A stretch of DNA of 64,000 nucleotides from contig MNCI01006929.1 in NCBI GenBank assembly GCA_015680685.1, positions 63,533 through 127,532 of the forward strand. Reading direction: 5' to 3'. Each line of letters begins with the position of its first letter. Position 1 is the first letter of the stretch. The notes under the pieces are model-generated. The model had not been told where the DNA came from. It made no database searches and saw only the letters and a program-made list of their open reading frames with translations. The translations under genes were made by a program, and so were the position numbers. Of the stretch, positions 23,796-35,218 are shown piece after piece. This DNA comes from Gnetum montanum (taxonomy: Eukaryota; Streptophyta; Gnetopsida; Gnetales; Gnetaceae).

Positions 23796-25514
23796 ATTGA
23801 TTGCTAATGTTTGGTTTTTACCTTTAAGTTACAATGTTGATACTAAGGTATGTTTCTTTTGATATGGCAGGCAATGAGATCACTTCATCCATACATCCAC
23901 CAATTTCTATGGTTTCTCTTGGCTTGGAAGTGTACAGTTCCCTTCTAGTAAGAACTTTAACGAATCGGTGACTGGGTACTTCTCAAACTAAGGAAGGACT
24001 CAAGGATTGCAAAGGATGTGACTTCAAAGGAACTTGATTCTTTTGTGTTGGTCATTCTCTTGGGTGCTTGGATGTTCCCTTCTTGATTTTTCTTACCGTT
24101 CTAATGTTACCCTATTGTCAAAAGCTGAGATAATAAAAATAAGAAGTCTTTGCATGGTGTGGTCCCCAAGCATAAAAACACAAAACACAAAAAAACAAAA
24201 AAAAAACCAAAGTGAGGATTCAAAGCACACCCCTTAGACAAAATAAAATTTGGGCTACAAGCATTGGTTATGGAACCAAAGTGTTCCCTCTAACTAAGGC
24301 CCTTATCACTTCCCATTACCTCCTTTTTTTCGTCGGAATGGTGGTGGCTCTTTGAAGATGCATCCTCATTATCCAAGTGGATGGTTTAACCAAATGCATT
24401 GATGCGAAGTCACTGGAAGTGATTGGTTTGAGCCCGGAGTTGGAATGAGATTTGCCAAGTCACATTAACCATAAAACACATAAGGGATTGTACACCACCT
24501 TGTCCTTGGGATTCCATTCTAACCTCTTCTTTCCATCCTTCTCTCCATTATTCACCTCATTTCCGATGTATCAATAGTGTCTATATTTTGGTTGATGCAT
24601 TGTTTTCTTTTTGGTAAATTCTTGCGATTAAGACTTTAACTCTTGTTCCAAAAGACATTCCTAGAGCCTACGGACTCTTTGAATGTGGGTTTGTTAGGGC
24701 ATTAATGGCATGAGCCTGCTTTGGGGAGGACCCACTGACATTCCTATTTGGAACATTAGTTAACTTCTTTTCCTTAACATTTTGCAATTAATTTTAGCTT
24801 TTTTCATTTCCATCTTGACATCCATTTCATTGATGCCATAGTTGTCCCTTTTTACCTATCTCTCTTACTCCTTTACTTTCTCCATTCTAACGCTATTGGA
24901 GGTTCGTGATTAGTCATGGGGGTATGGGGCCCACTATTTTTTATTTTCTCCTAGCCCTGAAATTTTTGATTTTCTTCCTAACCACTATACCTTCGGTAGT
25001 CATCATCTACATCTTCCCAGATCCATATCAGCCATACCACAACCTAGCCAATGTACTTACACTGAAGAACGGTATTAATTACTTAATGATTCAATTACCC
25101 TTGCTAATATATGATTGTTTTGTACGTGCAGATGACAATAATACAACAACAGAATGGATCTGGAGCAAACACTTGGAATGGAGCAACACTGAAGAAGCTA
25201 TGCAAGGAGCACGATTGATGATGCGCTTACTAATGGAAAATGAAAGGCACAATCTAGGCGTTGGCAGCAGCAAGACTCTTCTCTCTTCTTCTCTTCTCTT
25301 CTGTCTCCTATTTTCTCTCAGCTGCCAAATGTGACCTAATGTCATTGTAATAAGGTATTCACCCTTGTTGTCATGAACACCAGTCTTGTCAAGTCTTGTA
25401 ATAATGATCCATTCACATGTCATCCCATTAGTTCCATTTCCCTGAATAACTCCATACCTACCCGATATCATTGTAAGGAACTCGAGGATGAGTTTTCATT
25501 CAATCATGGGGGTA
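23796..25514 (+). other. Conserved non-coding 3' region of element B
   Basis: Collinear with A 2993-4678. Ends in the purine-rich CATGGGGGTA directly before the 3' LTR. The frame at 24906-25334 is an accident of one copy and is not kept in A or C, although its DNA around 25140-25270 is well conserved. Confidence 0.75.
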
Positions 25515-26506
25515 TGATGAGACACAATATGCACAAGCCGCGATATCACGTACGCGATATCGCAGCCGCCGCGATATTGCATCCCCTGTGATATCACGTA
25601 TGCGATATTGCGTCGTCCCCTACTATATCGCGTATGCGATATCATGGTCCACTAACAAATCTATAAATAAGAGGCAGCACTTCCCTCATTTTCGATCATA
25701 GGCGTAAAGTAGCGAAGCTCTGGTGGATTGATCACCCCAGAGATAGAATATTTTCCATGAGCCCGCAGTAGGAGTCCCCCAAGTGAACGGTTCTTTATTC
25801 GAATATCTTTGTACCTGAACATAAGTTGTGTACAGCAATAAAGACGAGCTTTGTGGATAAACCTTGCAGTGCATGGATAGGTTTATTTACTGTTATTTAT
25901 TGCTTTCCTAGTAACATGGAATGAGTACGACTTGGTTACGAGCATTGATGAATGTGTATGGCTAGCCAAGGAATCAGCTACTCATCGCGATTAGATTCTC
26001 TCATCCTTACCTCCTAGAATGTGGGACGAGTACGACTTGATTACAAGCATCTATAGATGTGTACAGCTAGTCAAGGAATTGGCTGCTCGTCACAGTTAGG
26101 CTAGTTAGGTGCCTCAGTATGACGGCTTTGAGCATGTGCGTTACATGTGGTAATCCCAGTAATGTTTAGCATTTGGTAGCCACAGTTGCACAGTTCAGGG
26201 TGTGTACAACAAGTGGGAACGGATGCTGATGCTAGGACTTAGCGCTATAGTTAGAGTTAGTTTTAGTCTCTCAACCCTTCACCTTTTAGCATAGGAGATA
26301 AACCTGAAAAGACCAAAAAAATCATATACCTTGGACTTACTTAACCATACACCGTGACAACAACAAGTAAGTCTGGGAAGACAACGATTAATTAACCCTA
26401 AGTGTTCCTTGCGGCGTTTAAGCATTTAGTCTGTGGAGTTCGACCGAATCGCCCATGCTATGCTTGTTTCGTATGGTTGAGTGTAGGGGTACCTCGCCAC
26501 TCATCA
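25515..26506 (+). mobile_element. 3' LTR of element B
   Basis: Starts TGATGAGACACA, ends CTCGCCACTCATCA. TATA box CTATAAATA at 25661-25669. Contains the duplicated GAGTACGACTTG blocks also found in the 5' LTR. Differences from the 5' LTR are many and mostly transitions, so the insertion is old. Confidence 0.9.
25535..25656 (+). promoter_or_regulatory. Expanded GATATC palindrome array, 3' LTR of element B
   Basis: Seven GATAT- or TATATC-centred units in about 120 bp, the longest array of its kind in the window, ending just upstream of the TATA box at 25661. Confidence 0.65.
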
Positions 26507-27758
26507 CATTTCTTTTGCAAAATCTTGAAGAAAATAATAGATGGATGGATCAAAGCTTATTATAGTGGAAAAATTGAAAAACATTTATTACTTAAACTAG
26601 TAAAGAAAAGCTAAGAGCTCATCAATTAATATAAAAAAGCTTACTTTTACATAGAAGCTTTGAAAATAGAAAATGCCAAATTTTGAAATTATTTCATTAC
26701 AATTAGTTCATAATTGATAAGAAGTCCATTATAGGTGAAAGTTACTTTATTTGACTTAGATATATACTAATCTTACAAATATCCTTTAGAAATTAGCAAC
26801 TGCATTACTCTTAGATTATCAAAAGCTTATCCAATAGTTAATTAATATAGTGGCAACTTATCCACTATTTATAATAAGACAATTGTATCTATTTGAAGGT
26901 ATTTTTTCTATGGTGGGGCCAAAAACTAGAAACCACCTAAAATGAGTTTACCAATTAGAGGCTATAGTACGCATTGATCTTGAAACAACCACCAACATAT
27001 TAGTGCTAAATGGAGGGCTATATTTAATTTTCTTTTAATTATCTCATGATTAAAATTACATTTAATCAAGAAATTTTTGATAAATATCATTTAAGAATAA
27101 AATCCAAAATTATTTTAAGGACAAATTAATTAAGCCTTACAATCAGGAAAATAGTATTGAAGTCAAAACTAGGAGAACTTGGTAATTACTATTACCTTTT
27201 AGAATTAGAAAAGAAATTAGAAGAAAAACTACAAAACATCTTCAAAGTTTAAAAACTCACCTAATGGCCATCAATCCATAAGTGAATTCTTTTCAATTAC
27301 CAACCCCATTATGCTTCAAAAAAAACTAAAGAAAAACCTGAAAGTTATAAATAGGTATGAGCTGAAAAAAAGCATGTCTTCTGCAAAGTTTTCCATAAGT
27401 CTCATATTCTAAAGTATCCTTCCTACTAAGTACATTTATCTTAAGTATGATTGCGGTTGCAGTCTTAACAATATGTTATGGTTTATAAAGTTTATAATAT
27501 ACATATATATATTAAACCTCAAATCATTTCATGAAGTGTGGTGATATGTGACCTTTGTCTAGGTGCCCTTTTTGATTATATAATTATCTTAATCATCATT
27601 GATATTATAGTCTACTTTGTAATCTCTCAAATTTCTGATGTCTATCATGGTTTCATGATCATTATGGTTTCTTGCATTTTGCATAATGTTACATCATTAA
27701 GATTTCTATTGATTTTGGTATCTTTACATTTGCATGCAACTCAAGATTGGGGGATTAA
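26507..27758 (+). other. AT-rich DNA, last part probably internal to the element of LTR E
   Basis: The first 1 kb continues the DNA into which B inserted and shows nothing recognisable. The last 250 bp end in a purine-rich run (AAGATTGGGGGATTA, 27743-27757) directly before LTR E, as expected of the 3' end of an LTR element. The hydrophobic frame at 27538-27789 runs into the LTR and is not convincing as a gene. Confidence 0.4.
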
Positions 27759-28834
27759 TATTGACATCAACATTTCATGTATGGCATGAAAGCCATAAAT
27801 TGATGAGTTAAAATAATGGTATAGACCTAAATTATTTTTGATGAGAGTAGTTACTCTAGTTACTATAGCAGTTATTCTAATTATTAGATCAGTTACTCTA
27901 GCGGTTACTCTAGCAGTTATTCTAATTATTAGAGTGGTTACTCTAGCGATTACTTTAGTAGTTACTCTAATTATTAGAGTGATTACTCTAGCGGTTACTC
28001 TACTAGTTATTTTAATTATTAGAGTGGTTACTCTAGTGGTTACTTTAGCAGTTATTCTAATTATTAGAGCAGTTCCTCTAATTATTAGAGTAGTTGCTCT
28101 CAAGTCTATAAATATAGTGCCTAGGCGTACAATAGGGGAGAAGTCTTTTAGCAGTCAAGTGATGAAACTCTGGTAGTTTTTTTGAAAGTTAGAGTATTTT
28201 CCAAGTGCTCGTAGCAGGAGGTCTAAGTGTGGATGGATCTTTATTCGAGCATTGTGTACTTGAGCACACCTTGTGTATGGCAATAAAGATGAGCTCTTTG
28301 ATTTATCCTTGTAGCACTTGAGATTTATTTTCTTTTGCATTTCTTTTATTTTATTTTCTTATGCATTTATTTTATTTTATTTTATTTTATGCACTTTACA
28401 TTTCTGTTATTAGCACAACAATTCATTTTGATCAATTTGTTAGGACATTAAAACACAAAAGCATGAGCACTTTGAATATGCGTGTAATGTTTGGTAACCC
28501 AGTAACAATTCGCATTTGGTACAGCACTATTGCATTGGTTCAAGATGTGTACGACAAGTGGGAACAGATGCTGGTGTTAGGATTAGTTAGAACCTAGTTA
28601 ATGAGTAGTTAAGATAAATTAGTCACTTAGTTACCTCTCTCCTTCGCAAGACATAAAAATATAAAAGCTATAAAAACTAGATGTTTCAAGCTTACTTAAC
28701 CATATAATCGTGACATACAGGTAAGCTTGGGAAGACAACGATCAACCAACCCATCCTTGTTCCACAAGGACGTATAAGCACTTAGTCCTTAGAATTCGAC
28801 CGGATCATGTGTGGGGGCAAGTCGTCACCAATCA
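27759..28834 (+). mobile_element. LTR E, shared R-U5 with a different U3
   Basis: TATA box CTATAAATA at 28106-28114. Downstream it follows the A/B/C/D LTRs: GTAGCAGGAGGTCTAAGTG, GGATCTTTATTCGAGCA, GGCAATAAAGATGAGC, GGGAACAGATGCT, and an end in GTCACCAATCA. The U3 is unrelated to theirs and consists of a tandem repeat. The left end is uncertain: it may start at TATTGACATCAAC (27759), right after a purine-rich tract, or at TGATGAG (27801). No 5' partner and no matching target duplication were found. Confidence 0.65.
27843..28092 (+). repeat. Tandem repeat in U3 of LTR E
   Basis: Degenerate units of about 57-60 bp made of GTTACTCTAGCGGTTACTCT, AGCAGTTATTCTAATTATT and AGAGTG, repeated four to five times and ending upstream of the TATA box. 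Open frames on both strands here come from the repeat period being a multiple of three. Confidence 0.85.
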
Positions 28835-29484
28835 ATTTTCTTCTTTACCTTCTCTTACCTACAATCTTTGGTTATGAATAATTTAGTGAAAAGTGTATTA
28901 AAATCCATGCTTAGTATTTATAGTAATATTACGAATGCTATATCCTTAAATATTTTGACATCACATTTTTGTTTAGTGTTTTCCTACTTTAAATTAAACG
29001 TAATGTATACTTTAGTAATATGTAATTATCAAATTAATTAAATTACTACAAATCTTGAATTGTTCACACATAGGGTTATATAAAGGTTTTAAGAAAAATT
29101 TAATTAATATTGTTTATGTTTCCTCTCTTTCAACGCATGAATTTCATTTGTTCCTAGTCTTAAATAGAGCATTTCACATAACTTTCCACATACGTTCTTG
29201 TCAGTGTAGTTTAATTTAAGAGCATTACATATATATAACGGAAAGTAAAATGGTGCCTGCATTATCTGCATGAGACTCACGCCTATCTTGAATGATATGA
29301 TGGTAACCTTCTTTAAAATAGAAAGTCGCAGCTAACTATTCCTGCGCATGAGCTTCATACATAGGACCGCAAATAGTGGCATCCATGGTGAAATTAGTGA
29401 AGTGTAGGAATGGCACAGCAAATTTGCAATGTCAGTGCATGCGGTGGGATGCAGGGGAAAGCAATCAAGAATGTACAAACCTAC
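28835..29484. other. AT-rich spacer
   Basis: Between LTR E and element F. No gene or LTR end recognised. 29220-29480 is slightly richer in G and C but has no long frame. Confidence 0.5.
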
Positions 29485-30261
29485 TGTTGAGGCCAACCTC
29501 ATCCATGCTAGGCATAGGGCCTTGTTTGAACGAGATTAATATCACAAAAAAATAAAAAATAAATAAATAAATATATATATATATATATATATAAATTTTA
29601 AAAATAGAGCACCATGAGCTTGCATATGGCCATTTTCCATGTGCTGGTGGGCTTCATTGGCTCATAAACAACAGATTTTAAAAAATAATTGAATAAACAT
29701 CCATCTGAACATGACTCATAATCCATGATGATGATCCTGTTTTGTTTTTTCTTTTCTTTTTTTAGTAGCGATATGAGAAAAAGGCAAAAATAATACATGG
29801 CAAAGGCAGTCGGCGGTTTAGGATTAGGGTTTTCTCCCTCAGCGCCGCTATAAAGAAGGGGGGCAGAGCCAGAGTTTGCAAGGACCATTTTTTTGTTCTG
29901 CAGCCAGTAGGATGGGGCACCGATCAAGGCTTTCACTCGCTCTTGCAGTGCCTTCCGATACCTTTTCTCTATGCCACGTACTCTAACAATCGGCACCAGA
30001 GATACTAATAGTGGAGGCATTTTCAGCAGTCTTCTCTCGTAGAACACAACAGGAGTGTGAAATGCGTGGTGAACATCAACAACAGTTGCAGGCAGATTGT
30101 AGATGATAGTGTGCTTGCCCTGCAGTAACAATTGCTGAACGACGATTTTCGATTTTCTTAGATAGAAATAGACACATCTTCTTTTCTTTTTTTCTTATTT
30201 TATAGCCCACGCAGCAGAGACCAATGCCCAACAGCAGTGGTGCCAACGTGGACACCATGAG

Positions 30262-30350
30262 GGGTATCGATAGAAGTCTTTCTTTCTGCCTATAAAAAGA
30301 AACCTGCCTATCAATAGAAGTCTTTCTTTCTGCCTATAAAAAGAAACCTG
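30262..30350 (+). repeat. 44-bp tandem duplication carrying a TATA-like motif
   Basis: Two copies of ATAGAAGTCTTTCTTTCTGC followed by CTATAAAAAGAAACC. The 3' LTR has the same duplication (about 35930-36015), so it predates the insertion. It could provide two alternative core promoters. Confidence 0.8.
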
Positions 30351-30656
30351 GCAAAAATAGGTTGTATGCATAGGCAATACAAACAACATTAACATTGTTT
30401 TGTTCTTTATTTATTTGCTTTCAAACAACAGGATAGATTTTTCTATCTGCCATCTCCAAGCACAGAAGCAGCCATGGTGGCAGATAACTTTTACAGTTTT
30501 CAATATTATTATTTGCATTTTATTTTGAATTATTTATTGTACTCTTTTAAATTGCTCAAATTATTTAACTTTTCAATATTCTTATTAAATTTAAAGCTTT
30601 TAATATTTTGTTTAAAATATTGTTATTATTATTTTGTCACATAGCCCTTTCCAGCT

Positions 30657-30711
30657 GAGACTATTCCCAGGTTTTCGTACCCATACGGGATGCACCCTAG
30701 GCGATAGTCTC
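30657..30711 (+). promoter_or_regulatory. Conserved inverted repeat near the LTR end (possible RNA stem-loop)
   Basis: GAGACTAT (30657-30664) pairs with ATAGTCTC (30704-30711), enclosing a small inner hairpin CGTACCCATACGGG. The same structure occurs in the 3' LTR (36322-36376, arms partly eroded), solo LTR G (50133-50187), solo LTR H (55190-55244) and a remnant (38972-39026). Confidence 0.6.
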
Positions 30712-31146
30712 CTAAAACGAGCTTTCACAAGTGTTGTCGGCATGTCCAAAATTTACACATCAACACCTTTTTGGTGCTAGAAGCAGGTCAGTTTCTCAAC
30801 CTTTTCTTTATTTTCCTTTTATGTTTCTTTTTTTAAAAAAAAATATTATTATCATTTTTTTTACTGTTTGTTTTATTTTTGCCTCCCTATTTTTAGTTTC
30901 ATTACTTTATTTTAGTTTCATTTTCAAATCCCCAAATTTATATACTAGTAATCCTTTTTTAAATTTGTTTTTTTGAAATTTAATTGAGGTGATTTAAATC
31001 ATTTTACTTTCAATTTACTTTTCTGAAATTTTATAATTTCAATTTTACTTTTAAAAAATAAAAATATAGCATTCAAATATTTTTTTCATTTTCTTTAATT
31101 TTCACAGTTTATTAGCATTTTACATTTCTTGTTATTTTTCATTTTA

Positions 31147-31892
31147 TGAGTGACTTTTCTTATGTAATATCTCAACAAAGAACTCATACTCCTACCCCTA
31201 GTCAACCAACTACCCGTCAATTTACTTTAAGAAAACAACGAGCTTCACTTTTTCCAAGTTCAATTCCTAAAAAACCTCAAACTAGATGGTAGTCCATCAA
31301 CCCCCAGCTCCCTTAGTAAGAAACCCTTTNGATGGTAGTCCATCAACCCCCAGCTCCCTTAGTAAGCAACCCTTTTAACTTTTATAATGATCATGACATA
31401 CCAAAATCCCTTCAAAACATAAACCTATTCTTCGATCCTACAACCCCTACGAATGATGCCCGCCAACACATACAATGTTTTGAAACCTTATTAGGGATCC
31501 ACAACATTGTACATAATGATGTGGCATGCAGAGTGTTCGTAACAACATTTAGAACCAAAGCAACTCAATGGTTCTTAATGCTTCCTGATGCCTCTATTAA
31601 CACATGGCAAGAATTCAAAAACAAGTTTTTGAATCAATTTGACAAATTTACAAGCCCTGCTATCACATCAAGCAACTTTACCAGCCTAAGAAAGCTACCT
31701 GGGAATAATGTTAGGGATTATAACCTTAGATTCCTTCATCAACTTGCCTACACGCCAAATAAGACGCGACAACAACTAGATGGTATCCTCAACTTCTATC
31801 TCTCTACCATTGATCCATTCTTCACTTATGCTAACAAATCTAATCCCAACATAAGTGAAATACAAGGTGCAATGTCAAAGCTATGGAATTAG
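31147..31892 (+). pseudogene. gag (capsid part) of element F, frameshifted
   Basis: A likely true start is ATG 31147 (MSDFSYVISQQRTHTPTPS), broken at the duplicated join around the N at 31330. The open frame 31332-31892 (186 codons) continues with capsid features of the retrotrans_gag family: NDVACRVFVTTFRTKATQW, then LPDASINTWQEFKNKFLNQF, then LRKLPGNNVRDY. After 31892 a frame change leads into 31934-32599. Gag would package the element's RNA into virus-like particles. The break near 31330 may be partly an assembly artefact, since 45 bp are repeated on both sides of the N. Confidence 0.75.
31285..31376 (+). repeat. 45-bp duplication around a single N (31330)
   Basis: GATGGTAGTCCATCAACCCC and the rest of a 45-bp block occur immediately before and after the N, differing by one base. 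This looks like an unmerged contig overlap, not biology. It falls at the start of gag of element F. Confidence 0.75.
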
Positions 31893-31933
31893 AGCAAATA
31901 ATGCTTATGAACAATATCCAAACCTAATTTAGA

Positions 31934-32599
31934 ATGATGAGTATTAGTAACCCTATGCAATCAAACCCAGTCCTACCAACTTTTCAAACGTCTAATGTTA
32001 TGCCTCAAGATGTTTCTTCCTTTCAATCAACTCAACCTTTAAGTAATCACTCACAAGGCCCCATGTCCTCTTCATTCTTACCATTCAACACTAATTTGAA
32101 TGATGACCAATCAAAAGTCTTGATTCAATCCATTATCAACCCAAACAGGACATCAAATTCTATTGAACCACCAACCCAGACTCAAAATCAGATGACCCAA
32201 ATACTCACTTCACTACAAAAACTATCCAATGAAGTGGTTGAGCTAAAGAGAAACAGTAACAAAAGCCCTATACAACTAGAAAAACCAAGTGCATCAATCA
32301 ATGATGATTATTGTCGTCTTCATAATACGAGGCAACATTCCGAAAAGACTTGTCCTCAATTTATGGCATTATATGGTGACAATACCCAAGGGCAACAAAA
32401 CGGAAAAACCCCTATCATGGTCCTTAATGTACCTCATAAGACAGAAAATGAAGAGGTTTCCTCATTAGAACAAGTTATGATAGGCGACCCTAACCCACAC
32501 AACACTCGCTATCGCAAAATTAGTGACATTATGAATGCTACACAACAACAAACTAGGAACAATTCCTATATACCTCCAAACAAAAGAGTTCCTAGTTAA
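31934..32599 (+). pseudogene. gag C-terminal part with zinc knuckle, element F
   Basis: 221 codons, Gln/Asn/Ser-rich, with a nucleocapsid-type zinc knuckle YCRLHNTRQHSEKTC, fitting C-X2-H-X4-H-X4-C, a form common in Tat-like plant gypsy gags. It ends at TAA 32597-32599; the next frame (from 32600) is in the same phase, so that stop is a single lesion, perhaps a former CAA. Out of phase with 31332-31892. Confidence 0.7.
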
Positions 32600-33724
32600 A
32601 ATAATGCAAACAACCAATCCGGGCCATCCCAAGTAATTGCCCCACAACGACCAAACCCCCCTTCTATACTTAGAAGAGTTCCATCTCAACAAGAAGCCAA
32701 AGATGAACATAAGAATTATGATTTGGTTGAGGACTTAAAAAGGGTTAAAGCCAACATTTCGATGTATGACCTCCTACACTTTAACGAAATCAAAGAAGTG
32801 ATTCGGGATATGGTTCATATACCCATAGGCCAAAGAGAAAAATCCCCAATTCTCGAAAGGCAAGTTCACTTTGCAGAAAGTCCTAACACATTATCAGTAC
32901 AAAATGTGAATAATTCCATGTCTAGCAAAAAAGATCATTCCCCTTTTCTAACCACTTTGATTATTTTAGGAAAGAATATTCATAACTGTTTAATGGATTC
33001 TGGTGCAACTGTTAGTGTTATGCCTCTTGACATTTGTAACAACTTAGGAGCACAAATGATACCACAAACTAAAAGTGTGATTCAACTCGATGGATCTAAC
33101 GTACCTGTGGTAGGGTTATTAAAAGGAGTAAAGGTACAACTTAAGCAATACCCTAAATTTACATGTTATACAGATATCCTAGTAATTGACATGAAACCCA
33201 CATATGGTGTGCTCTTATCTAGGGCTTTTGAAGCTAAGTTTGGGGGCTTCTTTAGGTCAGATTTCTCAGAATTATTGATCCCTATCAAAGGAAAATCTAA
33301 ATACATGACTATACCCCAAGATCAAAATCAATCTTTGGAAGATCGAAATGCTAATCTTTATATTGGGGTTATTGAGGTTGAGTGTAGTGAACATGTTGAA
33401 AATGACTATGTGAGTGGAACTACAAAAAATCCTATCTCTTATGCAGATCCCATCCAATCCTATCAAAGTTCTAAAGAAGGTGAAGAAAACTATGGAGAGA
33501 CCTTGCCTTATCAACAACACGATGGATTTTGTCTAAGTGATCCACCACCTTTAAGGGAAGACAAAGATATAAATAAGACCTTACCTCTTAAAACATTTGA
33601 AGGTGTGCTAAATTTTAACAACACATCCATGGAACATTCTCCTAGAAAAGCTATATCCGATGACCCACCAAAACCTAGACCTATCATTGAAACTTATATT
33701 AAAGAAAAAATTTATAGAAAATGA
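32600..33724 (+). pseudogene. Protease region of element F
   Basis: Continues in phase from gag. YDLVEDLKRVKANISMYDLL is a linker typical of plant gypsy elements. The retropepsin domain starts near 32955 with catalytic CLMDSGATVSVMP (D-S-G intact) and ends with YGVLLSRAFEAKFGG, the counterpart of the usual L-L-S/G-R-x-W. The active site looks sound, unlike in A and B. After residues GKSKYMTIPQD the frame runs through Glu/Pro-rich sequence to TGA at 33724, where reverse transcriptase should begin but does not. Confidence 0.75.
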
Positions 33725-33759
33725 TCAAGCAAGATAAGTGTAGGTCTTGATTTTCATAA

Positions 33760-34050
33760 TCTTAAGCATCAACAAATTGTCAAGAGATGATTCGATAAAA
33801 AATATCCAGCTAAAAATTTTCAAGTAGGTGATTTAGTCCTTAAGAGGGATAGAGCGTCTGGTCAAACTAGCCCTCAAACTAAGTTCTCCCCTATGTGGTC
33901 AGGTCCATTCCAAATTGGAGACATCACTGTCCCAAATGTGTCTAAGATTGCTGATTTGCAAGGATATAGGTTGAATAGGAATTTTAATGCATTTCATTTG
34001 AAACATTTCTACTTAGTTACCCCACGTGGGCATTTGGTAGATTCTTAGTT
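33760..34050 (+). pseudogene. Integrase C-terminal remnant, element F
   Basis: The frame encodes NFQVGDLVLKRDRASG, then KFSPMWSGPFQI, then NRNFNAFHLKHFYL and ends at a stop near 34050. This is the C-terminal domain of Ty3/gypsy integrase (GDLVL and W-x-GPF motifs). One internal TGA precedes FDKKYPAKN. The catalytic core and zinc-binding HHCC are absent. Its closeness to the protease end puts a deletion of roughly 3 kb of polymerase coding at about 33715-33765. Confidence 0.75.
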
Positions 34051-34059
34051 GCATGTTTT

Positions 34060-35160
34060 CTTCCCCTTTTTCTTTGCATTTCATATGTATATTGTTGCGT
34101 TTCCATATTTTGCTTGCATTTTCATCATTTCTTTCTTAGCATATTGTTTTGATTATTGTATTATTCATATGATTTTAATAATCATTGGTCATTTGAGTTA
34201 CTTGACATTGGGTCATCTTAACACCATTGGAAAATAATATAGGTATAATATAATTTACTATTACTATAATATAATGCTATAACATCCGCTTTATATTTTA
34301 TAAATACTATAACTCTTTCCAATTGATTCCAAGGTTTCAGTTTATTTGTTATGTTAGATTATGGAGCATTAGATTTATACATACTTATCATGTTATCATC
34401 ATGATCATGTGAGTGTAGGACATGTGATGTTGGAGAGTGGTTATTCATAATTACTAGGTGACCTTGGAAAATTCTATCCTTTCCTCTCACAAGCCCAAAC
34501 CCTCAGGTATGATGATCCATGGCTATCCTGTGAACAACGGGATGAAGTGTGTTCATTTTTACTTGAGAACCCTTAGCCACCTAGGAGACCTGCTATGATG
34601 CTACCAATCAAAGGCACATACACGAGGGTTGAACTGCACCATAGGCAAAGTTTCCAAAAGGACCATGCTCTTTGGCAGTGCAGCTAATCGGCCAGACTCG
34701 TGTTGGAATTCCTACCTCAAGAATGAAGTACACCATGAGCAAAGTTTCCTTTAAAAAAAAAACAAAAAACGAGGATCATGTTCATTGGCAATGTAATAAG
34801 TTCTTGAGTGTGATGGGGTTTGGCAGCAATCTTCATCCTAATCTCCATTTCCCCTTTTAAATTTAAGTTTCCAAAAAAAACAAAAAAATAAGGACCGTGT
34901 TCTTTGGCAGTGTAATAAATTCTTGAGTGTGATGGGGTCCGGCAGCAATCCTCACCCTAACCTCCATTTCCCCTTTTAAATGTAAGTTTTTTTTTTAAAA
35001 AAAAAAGAAAAACCAAGGAAATATTTGAAAGTTGTGGCTTACTATGATCTAACATGAGCTTTAGCTCATCCTCCTCATTAAATCTTGTAGAAGTCGCTTG
35101 CTCCCAAAAGTCTGCATACTCTTATTGTTACCTTGTGACAATATTGAAAGAGCTTAACTA
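34060..35160 (+). other. Non-coding 3' region of element F
   Basis: Between integrase and 3' LTR. Contains a tandem duplication (34740-34986). The hydrophobic frame just after integrase (34049-34237) is not convincing. No purine tract is clearly visible because the LTR start is obscured. Confidence 0.5.
34740..34986 (+). repeat. Tandem duplication of about 123 bp
   Basis: Two adjacent copies sharing TGTTCTTTGGCAGTGTAATA (or CATTGGC), TTCTTGAGTGTGATGGGG and CCTCCATTTCCCCTTTTAAA. A shorter third relative lies at about 34640-34700 (GACCATGCTCTTTGGCAGTG). Confidence 0.8.
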
Positions 35161-35218
35161 TATATATAATTACATATATATATATATATATATATCTTAG
35201 TTAAAATAACAATAAATT

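Larger units (their letters stand above)
19409..26506 (+). mobile_element. Element B: polymerase-less Ty3/gypsy element, tRNA-Asp primer type
   Basis: A 7.1-kb element with two LTRs, primer-binding site, decayed gag and protease, long non-coding 3' region and purine-rich tract. The flanks CATTG (19404-19408) and CATTT (26507-26511) differ by one base and look like the 5-bp target duplication. It has no reverse transcriptase, RNase H or integrase: the protease-like part is followed by 398 Ns and then the 3' region, and in A and C the same interval is only about 0.7 kb without polymerase. The primer site resembles that of Athila/Tat elements. It would have relied on enzymes from a partner element. 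Confidence 0.85.
29485..30765 (+). mobile_element. 5' LTR of element F
   Basis: Starts TGTTGAGGCCAACCTCATCC, homologous to the starts of solo LTRs G and H. Ends TTTACACATCAACA. TATA-like GCTATAAAGAAGG at about 29847 and a second pair in the duplicated block at 30262-30350. (AT)n at 29566-29592. The long inverted repeat at 30657-30711 is described separately. A TTTGGTGCTAGAAGCAGG stretch at 30770 may be the primer site, but I cannot match it to a tRNA. Confidence 0.8.

Noticed and set aside
23239-23862. 207-codon frame
   Set aside because: Most of it is translated Ns. Only the first 53 codons are real and belong to the protease-like tract of B.
25535-25656. GATATC array considered as a CRISPR-like or satellite array
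   Set aside because: Units are short and palindromic, there are no unique spacers of constant length, and the array is tied to LTR promoters in a plant genome.
27741-28176. Open frames of about 110-120 codons on both strands, rich in Ile, Val and Thr
   Set aside because: They lie in the tandem repeat of LTR E. A unit length divisible by three opens frames on both strands.
29598-30395. Minus-strand frames up to 177 codons
   Set aside because: Antisense to the LTR of element F. The 3' LTR copy has them broken, so they are not maintained.
34049-34237. 62-codon hydrophobic frame after the integrase remnant
   Set aside because: Composition follows the T-rich DNA. It overlaps the integrase end in another phase, and there is no second copy to support it as an envelope-like gene.
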